A stretch of DNA of 64,000 nt from Clostridium_T sp040217795 (GTDB lineage Bacteria; Bacillota; Clostridia; Clostridiales; Clostridiaceae), in the NCBI GenBank assembly GCA_040217795.1, contig JBEHWK010000001.1, positions 1 through 64,000 on the forward strand, in the 5' to 3' direction. The position numbers and the translations under genes are program-made. Under the pieces are notes generated by a model. It was not told the DNA's origin, searched no databases, and worked only from the letters and a program-made list of their open reading frames with translations. Shown here piece after piece: positions 1 to 8,154 of the stretch. The stretch's first letter is position 1, and each line of letters begins with the position of its first letter.

Positions 1-80
1 ATAAAGTAAAAAATTATTATAGCAAAAGACTATATATCCTGGAAGATTATTGCTCTATTAAGGAATGATGTTGATTCTTA

Positions 81-125
81 AATATACAGAAAGAGCACAC
101 TAATATGTACTCTTTCTGTATATTA
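81..125 (-). terminator. Hairpin terminator after the 128-1090 gene
   Basis: A 15-bp stem (81-95 with 110-124, arm AATATACAGAAAGAG) lies just past the stop of the minus-strand gene ending at 128. The stem is A/T-flanked, so it could stop transcription in either direction. The first 80 bases show nothing else I can identify. Confidence 0.6.
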
Positions 126-127
126 AT

Positions 128-1090
128 TTAGTATTTAAGCGTTTTTATAATATCCGGAACCTGGGTTTTCATTGTCTCGTATACATCGTAATCTGATTGG
201 CTTGATTCATATGTGACATATGTCGGTACGCCAATTTTATAAGTAATGCCATTAGCTACAAAAGATTCTTTGCAGTTCGGTATAGGGTTTAAACGCTTTG
301 CCTCCTCTGAGGATTCTTCAACTATTGCAAATAAAGCTATCGTTAAGTCCACAATGTTCCCTGGATTGGCTTGTTTGAAATCTATATAAATTCCAGCGTC
401 AGTTGGGTCTATCCTATACTTATCTTTCCATGAAGATGGTAATACAAAAGAATATCCTGACTTTTCGTTATTATATAGTATTCCATTTGGAACAGGGTTT
501 GTTTTATCAGTCACAAGTGTTTTGAATATATCAGAAATCTCAGATGTCATTGACCTGTATATTTTATAATCCTGCATACTAGGTTCATAACCAACATCCC
601 TTGGTTCCGCTGCCAAATAAGTCTGACCTTTTGCTTCAAATATATCAATACTTTCTATTCTGTTACGTATAGTTGTCTTTCCTGACGCTGTATTTATGAT
701 TGAAAATATAAGAGCCGGATATTTGTTGCCTTCGGGGTAAGCTGACTTATAGCATACATCCGTACCATCACTTTCTTCTCTAATTACATATCTATCTTTC
801 CATGAACTTGGAAGTGTAAAAGAGTAGCCTAGCTTTTCATTTTTATACAGGATTCTACTTGCAGGAGTATTGGTATTATTTGCATTACCTTGATTAGCTG
901 CTGAATTATTTGGGCTTGTGGAAGTCTGTTCTTCTTCCTGATTTGTATTTTCATCAGTATTGGATGTTTCGGTTGCCACAGGCTGACTAGTATCCGGAAT
1001 TGGCTGTTTTGTCTTTTGAACATAGACAACTATTGCAATCACAGCGACAACAGCAACAGCAATTAATCCTGAAATTATTTTTCTCTTCAT
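128..1090 (-). CDS. Membrane-anchored protein with two repeated domains
   Basis: 320 aa. Residues 4-23 form one hydrophobic segment after a KRK start, an uncleaved anchor or signal peptide with no lipobox. A Thr/Ser/Asn/Gln-rich linker follows to about residue 78. Two related domains come next, each opening with the same pattern (ILY-NEK-GYSF-LPSSWKD, near residues 80 and 204) and ending in a related Y-S-DY-Y/IF-T segment. This looks like an internal duplication of a roughly 120-residue extracytoplasmic domain, resembling the PsbP-like or 'GYSF-LP-SW' domains common in clostridial lipoproteins. The start has GGAGG eight bases upstream. Function unknown; probably surface-located. Transcribed alone and followed by a hairpin. 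Confidence 0.7.
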   Translation of the reverse strand: MKRKIISGLIAVAVVAVIAIVVYVQKTKQPIPDTSQPVATETSNTDENTNQEEEQTSTSPNNSAANQGNANNTNTPASRILYKNEKLGYSFTLPSSWKDRYVIREESDGTDVCYKSAYPEGNKYPALIFSIINTASGKTTIRNRIESIDIFEAKGQTYLAAEPRDVGYEPSMQDYKIYRSMTSEISDIFKTLVTDKTNPVPNGILYNNEKSGYSFVLPSSWKDKYRIDPTDAGIYIDFKQANPGNIVDLTIALFAIVEESSEEAKRLNPIPNCKESFVANGITYKIGVPTYVTYESSQSDYDVYETMKTQVPDIIKTLKY

Positions 1091-1174
1091 ATTAATCTTG
1101 CCTCCTATTAACCATATAATAAAATATATATTTTTTAGTATAATCTAGTAGTTAAAATAAGAAGTTTTTAATTA

Positions 1175-1324
1175 TGTCCAAAACGCGGATATAAAGCGCT
1201 GTTTTTACAAACCACAACTAAAGATATATTTATCGGAGTATTTCTGCAGGCTGTATACCAGTACTGCTTTTCATTGGTTCTGGCTGCCTGGATTTTTGTG
1301 TCCAATACTAACAATAATTGTTAA
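1175..1324 (+). pseudogene. Possible remnant of a membrane protein C-terminus
   Basis: An open frame of about 49 codons without a start or ribosome site reads as KRGYKALFLQ, then a hydrophobic stretch (IFIGVFLQAVYQYCFSLVL), and stops at 1322-1324. The composition looks like the last transmembrane helix of a transporter rather than random A/T-rich sequence. No upstream coding part remains in frame. This is a weak call based on composition only; chance is a real alternative. Confidence 0.25.
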
Positions 1325-1333
1325 ACAGAGCCT

Positions 1334-1894
1334 CTATTTTAAATATTCATCCTTCAATATTGAATAATATTTGCAGTCAACTAAATTGTCGCTGCTGTCT
1401 CTGCTGAATTTTCTTAAGGTTCCCTCATACTTTAAATCACATTTTTCCATTACTCGCCCTGATGCGGGGTTATCTATATGGTGATATGCTGCCATTCTTT
1501 CAAATCCTATTTCATTAAAGCCAAAGTCAATGACAGCTGAAAGGGCTTCTGTAACAATCCCTTTATTCCAGAAAGCTCTGCCTATACAATATCCAATCTC
1601 GCAATTTTCTCTTTCATTATCAACAGCTAACAAACTGATACTTCCGATTATATTTCCAATTTCCTTCATCTCTATTGCCCATTGGTAATTTTCTTTATTT
1701 TTATAATCATCCATCCACATTCTGATGATTTGTTTGCTTGCCTCAACACAACTATGAGCAGGCCAGGTAAGATATCTTGCCACTTCTTTATCTGATGCCC
1801 AATTGTTGTACATATTCTCCGCATCTTCCTCTTTAAATTTCCTTAATCTAAGTCTTTCAGTTTCTAATATTTTTGTTCCTTTGTGGTTCAGCAT
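1334..1894 (-). CDS. GNAT N-acetyltransferase, RimJ/RimL-like
   Basis: 186 aa from the ATG at 1894, which sits about 10 bases after GGAG; a GTG nine bases further upstream is too close to that ribosome site. The sequence opens with the ETERLRLRKF pattern typical of the RimJ/RimL branch, has the acetyl-CoA region around EIGYCIGRAFWNKGIVTEAL and ends with the ERMAAYHHIDNPASGRVMEKCDLKYEGTLR-type segment. Members acetylate ribosomal-protein N-termini or small molecules; the substrate here cannot be told. Monocistronic. Confidence 0.85.
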   Translation of the reverse strand: MLNHKGTKILETERLRLRKFKEEDAENMYNNWASDKEVARYLTWPAHSCVEASKQIIRMWMDDYKNKENYQWAIEMKEIGNIIGSISLLAVDNERENCEIGYCIGRAFWNKGIVTEALSAVIDFGFNEIGFERMAAYHHIDNPASGRVMEKCDLKYEGTLRKFSRDSSDNLVDCKYYSILKDEYLK

Positions 1895-1955
1895 ATCTTT
1901 CACTCTCCTTTCATAAAGGCTGGTTCGTCTCCAGGGCTGTGATCAGCCTCATTTT

Positions 1956-2240
1956 TTAATGTATTGCATCAATAAATTCCCGGCTTCTTTCAGCAATCAA
2001 GTCAGATTATACAGGGTCAACTGTACCCGAACCAGACATAAAAACAAGAGTTGGCTTATCTGACTTTGCTCCTTCTGTATAAACATGCAGCTTATGTCAG
2101 TTCACACCAACCATTGTTCCATTGGCCACAATTTTACCTGTTTCCACCTTCAACATAACATGGTTATATATGGTTGCCGCAATGCGAAAAATAATAGCCA
2201 GGCACAGAATAACTCTGAATATTCTTCTTAGCTTATTCAT
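1956..2240 (-). pseudogene. Alpha/beta hydrolase relic with internal deletion
   Basis: Reading from an ATG at 2240 gives MNKLRRIFRV, a hydrophobic anchor, then TIYNHVMLKVETGKIV and a stop at codon 48. After the stop the frame continues with HKLHVYTEGAKSDKPTLVFM-SGSGTV, the beta-strand/oxyanion start of clostridial alpha/beta hydrolases, meets a second stop at codon 78, and jumps to SDLIAERSREFIDAI, which resembles the C-terminal end of such proteins. The whole relic is 95 codons against about 300 for an intact enzyme. The catalytic Ser, Asp and His regions are missing, so the middle was deleted and two nonsense codons arose. I am confident it is non-functional and fairly confident of the family. 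Confidence 0.75.
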
Positions 2241-2492
2241 TATACTTTTCCTTTTTATTCCGTTAATTACTATTTTATCAACTTAGGCATATAAAAGTAA
2301 GTTAATCCGATACATTTGTCTGCAGATCAGTTGGTTCACTTTGAATATAGTGCTGTGGTGGATAAAAAAAGATCAGGTTAACTAGACTAACCTCACCTTT
2401 TGCCATTTTAATTGCATTTTTTCTTTTTTCCTTCTTCTTTTACCGCTCCTTATGTTTAGTACGTAAGAATAATGCGAATTATTAATGACAAC

Positions 2493-2717
2493 TTATAGTG
2501 GGGTGTCAGGTCTGTCTTTACAGAAATCACAATCAGGATCGCCACATTTCTTTTCTATCCATTCGTTGCAGTAAGCACAAAAAAATGTATCATATTTTTC
2601 ATAATAAATCCATGAGTTATTGCATTTCTTACACTTTTTTTCATGAAATATAAACCCATCAATTTCCTTGCCATTAATTATTAAATTGCATTTATCATCA
2701 TTTTCAATAATTTTCAT
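2493..2717 (-). CDS. Small cysteine-rich zinc-finger protein
   Basis: 74 aa, acidic, with eight cysteines. C29-x2-C32 and C47-x2-C50 look like a zinc ribbon; C58, C63 and C66 (CGDPDCDFC) could make a second site. A GGGTG ribosome site lies about six bases before the ATG. There is no family I can name. The start is reasonable and the cysteine spacing is too ordered for a chance frame. No operon partner: dcd starts more than 100 bases away on the same strand. Confidence 0.6.
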   Translation of the reverse strand: MKIIENDDKCNLIINGKEIDGFIFHEKKCKKCNNSWIYYEKYDTFFCAYCNEWIEKKCGDPDCDFCKDRPDTPL

Positions 2718-2825
2718 TCCTTCACCCGCTTATAAATTGTTACTGTTACACAAAATTTTACAAGGTTGTACTAACCCTAAAGCCATGACCAGTTCATTCT
2801 TAAGTAAAATAATTGAAACTCTATA

Positions 2826-3344
2826 TTAAAGAAAATCTTTATACAACAAACTAGGCTGAATTCCTTTATTATTTTGATATTTGCCACTGGAATATCTGTC
2901 ATAATCACCTTCTATTGAATGATAATATATTTGGCAGATTTCAATATCTGAATAAATTCTTATAGGTTGAATACAATGAATTTCCAATGTCCAGTATCCA
3001 CGAAATCCAACATCTCCGAAACCTGCTGTCACATGTATAAACAAACCAAGCCTCCCTACAGAAGACCTTCCTTCAAGCATTGGGACAAATTTATCTGTTT
3101 CAGTATATTCTTTTGTTCTGCCAAGATAAAGTTTATTTGGTTCTAGAAGTATGCCTTCTTCAGGTATTATAATGCTTCTGCACTTATTCTCTTTTTTCAT
3201 ATCCAAGGCATAATCTTCATATACCAAAAGTTCATTATGTAATTTAAGATTATAACTATTGGGATTTAGCTGAGTTTCATTAAAGGGGTCTATTATGATC
3301 TCTTTTCCTAACTTATTCTTAATCTCTTTTCCTGATAATATCAT
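2826..3344 (-). CDS. dcd: dCTP deaminase
   Basis: 172 aa, usual length for the family. It deaminates dCTP to dUTP for dTMP synthesis (some homologues are bifunctional and release dUMP). The family core EGRSSVGRLGLFIHVTAGFG with the later WTLEI segment carries the conserved Arg, Ser and catalytic Glu. The tail YSSGKYQNNKGIQPS matches the nucleotide-closing C-terminus. GGAGG precedes the ATG. The monofunctional versus bifunctional form cannot be settled by eye. Confidence 0.9.
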   Translation of the reverse strand: MILSGKEIKNKLGKEIIIDPFNETQLNPNSYNLKLHNELLVYEDYALDMKKENKCRSIIIPEEGILLEPNKLYLGRTKEYTETDKFVPMLEGRSSVGRLGLFIHVTAGFGDVGFRGYWTLEIHCIQPIRIYSDIEICQIYYHSIEGDYDRYSSGKYQNNKGIQPSLLYKDFL

Positions 3345-3448
3345 TTGATTATCCTCCTGATTATCTGTCGATAATAAAATTTCTTTAAATTAACATTTAT
3401 TTTATAATTCGCTGCTGAAACGTCTAATCCTCCTTACACCACGTTAAA

Positions 3449-3462
3449 TTGTTAACCGTCCC
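3449..3462 (-). repeat. REP-like element copy 1
   Basis: TTGTTAACCGTCCC on the plus strand, i.e. GGGACGGTTAACAA reading leftward. It runs directly into the stop codon of the acetyltransferase at 3462. It is one of about twelve copies found between 3.4 and 16.6 kb. Confidence 0.75.
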
Positions 3463-3944
3463 TACATAATTGAGTTTCTTTTCTCCATGATAACAACATC
3501 TCTCCATATTCTGTCCTTATCCCTTGCGATCTTCTCTCTTACTCCCACTTCCCTGAAGCCGCAGGCTTTATGCAGAGCCACACTCTTTTCATTATCAGTA
3601 ATTATCTTTGATTCCAGTGTCCAGAAACCATTTTCTTCACTTTCAACTATCATGTGTTCCATAAGCTTTTTGCCAATTCCCCTGCCTTTGAAATCATTAT
3701 GCACATATATGCTCACTTCAGCAGCTCCCTGATATGCATCTTTAATTGAAATAGCACTTAATGCTATCCATCCGCATACTTTGTTATCAATTAAATATAC
3801 ATATCTGCATTTTTTTATGTGGCTTTCATCCCAAGCCTTATAATCCGGCACCACAGTGTTAAAAGTTGCTATCCCTAAATCTATTCCCTGCTGATATATT
3901 TTCAGCATTTCTTTCCAATGTTTTGCTTCCGTTTGAACTATCAT
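3462..3944 (-). CDS. GNAT acetyltransferase, phosphinothricin acetyltransferase-like
   Basis: 160 aa from the ATG at 3944 (nine bases after GGAGG; a TTG two codons upstream is too close). The order of motifs follows the Pat/Bar/YwnH branch: IYQQGIDLGIATFNT near the N-terminus, GWIALS, AEVSIYVHNDFKGRGIGKKL (acetyl-CoA loop) and ALHKACGFREVGV. Family members acetylate phosphinothricin or methionine sulfoximine/sulfone. The gene is bracketed by REP-like elements at 3449-3462 and 3993-4006, which may reflect repeat insertion at gene borders. Confidence 0.85.
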   Translation of the reverse strand: MIVQTEAKHWKEMLKIYQQGIDLGIATFNTVVPDYKAWDESHIKKCRYVYLIDNKVCGWIALSAISIKDAYQGAAEVSIYVHNDFKGRGIGKKLMEHMIVESEENGFWTLESKIITDNEKSVALHKACGFREVGVREKIARDKDRIWRDVVIMEKRNSIM

Positions 3945-3992
3945 AATCAAAAACCTCCAATTTTAATGAACCAAGCTGGTGAACTAATCCAG

Positions 3993-4115
3993 GGGACGGT
4001 TAACAAATATTTTAACAAAATTTAATCAAAAAGTTGCTAACCGACTCTTGAAAAAATGAATAAAACTTATTAAACATCCCTCAACAAAAAAGAATAAAAA
4101 GTTGTTAACCGTCCC
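3993..4115 (+). repeat. REP-like inverted pair with a degenerate inner copy
   Basis: GGGACGGTTAACAA at 3993-4006 faces its inverse TTGTTAACCGTCCC at 4102-4115. Between them, at about 4030-4047, lies a degenerate inverse copy (AAGTTGCTAACCGACTC). The pair could fold as a long-loop hairpin, as bacterial interspersed mosaic elements do. It lies in the non-coding stretch between the acetyltransferase and the arginine promoter. Confidence 0.75.
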
Positions 4116-4233
4116 TCAACTTGTTCCCATGATTATAACATATCACGCCAAATTTTAATAAACAGTCTCAATTCGCCGCTTTTGGGTCGACTCCTGCTAA
4201 CCCTGACATGGAATCTATAACTTCCAATTTATG

Positions 4234-4318
4234 CATGAATATTTTATTTTTTTGTTATAGTTTACTATTTAGTTATTATTGGGTAAAATATTCATGAAAG
4301 CATGAATAATCCATGACC
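4234..4318 (+). promoter_or_regulatory. ARG-box-like operator sites upstream of argG
   Basis: Three stretches resemble the ArgR/AhrC box (CATGAATAAAAATTCA-type): CATGAATATTTTATT from 4234, the palindrome TATTCATG-AAAG-CATGAATA at 4289-4308, and CATGAATAATCCATG from 4301. Arginine-bound ArgR hexamers repress arg operons through tandem boxes of this kind. No argR gene lies in this window. Assignment is by resemblance only. Confidence 0.55.
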
Positions 4319-4345
4319 AAACTTGTGAATTATTATAAATTTTTG

Positions 4346-4374
4346 TTGCATAATTATTCATAAAGTCGTATAAT
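4346..4374 (+). promoter_or_regulatory. Sigma-A promoter of the arginine operon
   Basis: -35 TTGCAT at 4346-4351, a 17-base spacer, -10 TATAAT at 4369-4374. The -35 is overlapped by TTGCATAATTATTCATAA (4346-4363), itself ARG-box-like, so bound ArgR would block polymerase. The start of transcription should fall near 4381, leaving a short leader before the AGGGGG ribosome site at 4401. Confidence 0.75.
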
Positions 4375-4415
4375 GGATAGTATGATGATTTGAATTTCGA
4401 AGGGGGCATATATAA

Positions 4416-5642
4416 ATGAAAAAATATAAAAAAGTATTGTTGGCATATTCTGGCGGATTGGATACATCTATAATAATTCCATGGCTTAAAGAAACTTACG
4501 GATGTGAAGAAGTTATCGCTGTTGCTGGTGATGTTGGTCAAGGCGATTCTGAACTTGAAGGATTAGAAGAAAAAGCTATAAAAACTGGTGCTTCTAAAAT
4601 ATATATAGAAAATCTTCAAAAAGAATTTGTTGAAGATTACATTTTCCCAACATTAAAAGCTCAGGCTGTTTATGAAGGAAAATACTTATTAGGAACTTCT
4701 TTTGCAAGACCTGTTATAGCTAAGAGAATGGTTGAAATTGCAAAAGCTGAAGGCGTTGACGCTATAGCTCACGGATGTACAGGAAAAGGAAATGACCAGG
4801 TTCGTTTCGAACTTACTATAAAAGCATTCGCACCTGATATGCCTATAGTTGCTCCTTGGAGAATATGGGAATTAAAATCAAGAGAAGAAGAAATTGAATA
4901 CGCTATAAAGAAGAATGTTCCAATAAACATTACATATGAAACAAACTATTCTAAGGATAAAAACTTATGGCACTTAAGCCACGAAGGTTTAGATCTTGAA
5001 GATCCTGCAAATGAACCAAAATATGATGAAATATTGGAAATGGGAGTATCTCCTGAAAAAGCTCCAGATGTTGCTACTTATGTGACAATATCTTTTGAAA
5101 AAGGTATTCCAGTTGCATTAAACGGAGTTAAGATGGATGGAGTTTCTTTAATAAAAGAATTAAACAAAATCGGCGGAGCTAACGGTATCGGTATAATCGA
5201 TATGGTAGAAAACCGTCTTGTTGGTATGAAGTCAAGAGGAGTATACGAAACTCCGGGCGGATCTATACTTTACTTCGCTCACAAAGAGTTGGAATACTTA
5301 TGTTTAGATAGAGACACACTACACTATAAAGAACAAGTTGCATTAAAATTTGCTGAATTAGTATACTACGGACAATGGTTCACACCATTAAGAGAAGCTC
5401 TTTCATCATTCGTAGACAAAACTCAGGAAACAGTAACTGGTGATGTAAAACTTAAACTTTACAAAGGAAACATTACACCAGCTGGTGCTACTTCACCTTA
5501 CTCATTATATTCAGAAGAATATGCTACTTTCGGTGAGGATGCTGTTTACGATCAAAATGACTCAGCAGGATTCATTAACCTGTTTGGTCTTCCAATAACA
5601 GTTAAAGCTAAAATGGACGCAAAAATGGATGGAGTGAAATAA
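4416..5642 (+). CDS. argG: Argininosuccinate synthase
   Basis: 408 aa. It joins citrulline and aspartate with ATP to give argininosuccinate, the seventh step of arginine synthesis. The N-type ATP-pyrophosphatase P-loop AYSGGLDTS is at residues 10-18, followed by the citrulline/aspartate regions GTSFARPVIAKRMVEIA and AHGCTGKGNDQVRFE. First gene of argGHCJBDF; argH starts two bases after its stop. Length and motifs are normal for the family. Confidence 0.97.
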   Translation: MKKYKKVLLAYSGGLDTSIIIPWLKETYGCEEVIAVAGDVGQGDSELEGLEEKAIKTGASKIYIENLQKEFVEDYIFPTLKAQAVYEGKYLLGTSFARPVIAKRMVEIAKAEGVDAIAHGCTGKGNDQVRFELTIKAFAPDMPIVAPWRIWELKSREEEIEYAIKKNVPINITYETNYSKDKNLWHLSHEGLDLEDPANEPKYDEILEMGVSPEKAPDVATYVTISFEKGIPVALNGVKMDGVSLIKELNKIGGANGIGIIDMVENRLVGMKSRGVYETPGGSILYFAHKELEYLCLDRDTLHYKEQVALKFAELVYYGQWFTPLREALSSFVDKTQETVTGDVKLKLYKGNITPAGATSPYSLYSEEYATFGEDAVYDQNDSAGFINLFGLPITVKAKMDAKMDGVK

Positions 5643-5644
5643 TT

Positions 5645-7027
5645 ATGAAATTATGGGGCGGAAGATTCGAAAAGGCTGTCGATACATTAGTTAATGACTT
5701 TAACTCTTCTATCAGAACAGACGGAAGAATGTACAAAGAAGATATCGAAGGAAGTTTAGCTCATGTTAAAATGCTTATTCATCAGAATATCATCCCTAAA
5801 GCAGATGGCGAAAAGATTATCAGTGGATTGACTGAAATAGGTAAAAGACTTGAAAACGGCGTGATTGAAATAGATCAGTCTGCAGAAGATATACATTCAT
5901 TTATTGAAGCAACTCTTACTTACTATATAGGTGAAGAAGGTAAGAAGCTTCATACAGGAAGAAGCAGAAACGATCAGGTTACACTTGACACAAGAATTTA
6001 TCTTAAAAAACAAATTAATGAACTTGTTGATACAATCCTTGATTTTCAGGAAACTCTTTTAGCTAAAGCTGGAGAGAACATAGGTACAATAATGCCTGGA
6101 TATACTCATCTGCAAAAGGCTCAGCCTATAACTTTTGCTCATCATCTGTTAGCTTACAGCGAGATGTTCAAGAGAGACTTAGGAAGACTGCAGGATGCAT
6201 ATAAAAGAATGGATCAAATGCCTTTAGGAAGTGGTGCTTTAGCCACTTCGACTTATCCAATCGACAGGGAAATGGTTGCAAAAGAACTTGGGTTCTCAGG
6301 AATCTGCTTAAACAGTTTGGATGCAGTATCAGACAGGGACTACGTTATAGAAACCCTATCTGCCCTTTCAATGATAATGATGCATTTGTCAAGATTCTCT
6401 GAAGAGGTAATTTTATGGTGCACAGGGGAGTTTAACTTCATAGAATTGGATGATGCTTATTCTACGGGAAGTTCTATAATGCCTCAGAAGAAAAATCCTG
6501 ACGTTGCTGAACTTGTAAGAGGTAAAACAGGAAGAGTTTACGGAGATCTTATCACTCTCCTTACATTTATGAAGGGAATCCCTTTAGCATATAACAAAGA
6601 TATGCAGGAAGATAAAGAATCTTTATTTGATGCCCTTGATACAGTTTTCCTTTCAATAAGAACTTTCAACGGAATGCTTAAAACTATGAGAGTTAAGAAG
6701 GAAAACATGAGAAAAGGAGCTGCAGGCGGCTTCACAAACGCTACAGACGTTGCAGATTACCTTGTTAAAAAAGGTATGGCATTCAGAAACGCTCATGAAG
6801 TTGTTGGAGCAATCGTGCTTTACTGTATAAATGAAAACAAGAATATCGAAGAAATGTCTTTAGAACAATTTAAACAATTCTCAGATTTCTTTGATGAGGA
6901 TATCTATACAGCAATTTCTCTTGAAACTTGTGTTGAAGAAAGAAAAGTATTGGGAGGCCCTAGTTCACAATCTGTAAAAATACAGCTGGATGCGCTTAAG
7001 GCTTTCATTGAAACAAATAGAAGATAA
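5645..7027 (+). CDS. argH: Argininosuccinate lyase
   Basis: 460 aa. It splits argininosuccinate into arginine and fumarate, the last step of the pathway. The superfamily signature GSSIMPQKKNP is at residues 275-285, with the flexible-loop catalytic serine inside it. HTGRSRND (103-110) and the PGYTHLQKAQP segment (151-161) bind substrate and carry the general acid/base region. Translationally close to argG (2-base gap). A hairpin separates it from argC. Confidence 0.97.
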   Translation: MKLWGGRFEKAVDTLVNDFNSSIRTDGRMYKEDIEGSLAHVKMLIHQNIIPKADGEKIISGLTEIGKRLENGVIEIDQSAEDIHSFIEATLTYYIGEEGKKLHTGRSRNDQVTLDTRIYLKKQINELVDTILDFQETLLAKAGENIGTIMPGYTHLQKAQPITFAHHLLAYSEMFKRDLGRLQDAYKRMDQMPLGSGALATSTYPIDREMVAKELGFSGICLNSLDAVSDRDYVIETLSALSMIMMHLSRFSEEVILWCTGEFNFIELDDAYSTGSSIMPQKKNPDVAELVRGKTGRVYGDLITLLTFMKGIPLAYNKDMQEDKESLFDALDTVFLSIRTFNGMLKTMRVKKENMRKGAAGGFTNATDVADYLVKKGMAFRNAHEVVGAIVLYCINENKNIEEMSLEQFKQFSDFFDEDIYTAISLETCVEERKVLGGPSSQSVKIQLDALKAFIETNRR

Positions 7028-7034
7028 TAATCAT

Positions 7035-7065
7035 GATTACAAGTGTTTTTTGCGAACACTTGTAA
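7035..7065 (+). other. Intra-operon hairpin between argH and argC
   Basis: A perfect 12-bp stem (ATTACAAGTGTT at 7035-7046 with AACACTTGTAAT at 7054-7065) and a 7-base loop. It is followed by TAATTTTAATAAA, not by a clean U-run, so it looks more like an mRNA-stabilising or partial attenuation structure than a full terminator. It divides the operon into argGH and argCJBDF. Confidence 0.6.
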
Positions 7066-7096
7066 TTAATTTTAATAAATAAAGGGGGCAATTAAT

Positions 7097-8131
7097 TTGA
7101 TAAAGGTCGGAATAATCGGAGGAACTGGATATGTAGGAGCGGAACTTATGAGATTGCTTATGAGCCACAAAGAGGTTGAAATAGCAGCTATATCTTCCGT
7201 AAGCTTTAAGGGGCAGGATTTTGCATCAATATATCCAAGCTTTTATCAACTTAGTGACTTGGTTTGTGGAGAAGAAGATGAAGTTATTGAAAAAAGCGAT
7301 GTAATTTTTGCTGCACTTCCTCATGGATTAAGTGAACATATAGCTAAAAAAGTTCTTGAAAAAGGAAAAATCTGCATAGACTTAGGGGCAGACTTCAGAC
7401 TTTCTCAGGAAGAAGTATATACAAAATGGTACGCAAAGAGTTTTGATGTTCCAGAATTGCACGGAAAAGAAGTATATGGACTTCCAGAGCTCAACAGAGA
7501 AAAAATAAAAGAAACTAAGCTGGTAGCTAATCCTGGATGTTATGCAACTTCAATTGAATTAGCACTTCTTCCTTTAATCTCTAAGGGAATAATTGAGGAA
7601 AAGGGAATAATAGCGGACTCAAAATCAGGAACTACAGGTGCAGGAAGAAACCTTTCTCAAACTACTCATTTCACTGATGTAAATGAAAGTTTCAGTGCTT
7701 ATAAGATAGCAGGCCACAGACATATTCCAGAAATAGAAGAAGTTCTTTCAAGTGTGTCTGATGAAAAAGTAAAACTGATTTTTACTCCTCATCTGCTTCC
7801 TATAAACAGAGGTATTTTGTCAACAATTTACGCTACTCCTAAGAACAAGATTGATCTTAAGGAATTACATAAGGAATACTCAGCATTTTATGAAAATGAA
7901 CCATTCGTTAAAGTTCTTCCTTTAGGAGAGGCAGCAAAAATTAACAACGTAAGACTTTCAAACTACTGTCACATATCTCTTCACTATGATGAAGAAAACA
8001 ACAAACTTGTTTTAATATCATGTATAGATAATATGGTTAAAGGTGCAGCTGGCCAGGCAATTCAAAACATGAACATAATCTTAGGTTTTGCTGAAACTGA
8101 AGGATTAGCATCTGTAGCACCAATATTCTAG
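7097..8131 (+). CDS. argC: N-acetyl-gamma-glutamyl-phosphate reductase
   Basis: 344 aa. NADPH-dependent reduction of N-acetylglutamyl phosphate to the semialdehyde. The start codon is TTG at 7097, with AAAGGGGG about eight bases upstream. The Rossmann loop GGTGYVGAEL begins at residue 8 and the catalytic cysteine is C148 in NPGCYATS. HRHIPEIEE carries the conserved histidines of the dimerisation domain. Length is normal for the short-form enzyme. Confidence 0.96.
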   Translation: MIKVGIIGGTGYVGAELMRLLMSHKEVEIAAISSVSFKGQDFASIYPSFYQLSDLVCGEEDEVIEKSDVIFAALPHGLSEHIAKKVLEKGKICIDLGADFRLSQEEVYTKWYAKSFDVPELHGKEVYGLPELNREKIKETKLVANPGCYATSIELALLPLISKGIIEEKGIIADSKSGTTGAGRNLSQTTHFTDVNESFSAYKIAGHRHIPEIEEVLSSVSDEKVKLIFTPHLLPINRGILSTIYATPKNKIDLKELHKEYSAFYENEPFVKVLPLGEAAKINNVRLSNYCHISLHYDEENNKLVLISCIDNMVKGAAGQAIQNMNIILGFAETEGLASVAPIF

Positions 8132-8154
8132 TATTTTAAAAAGGAGGGTTTCCC

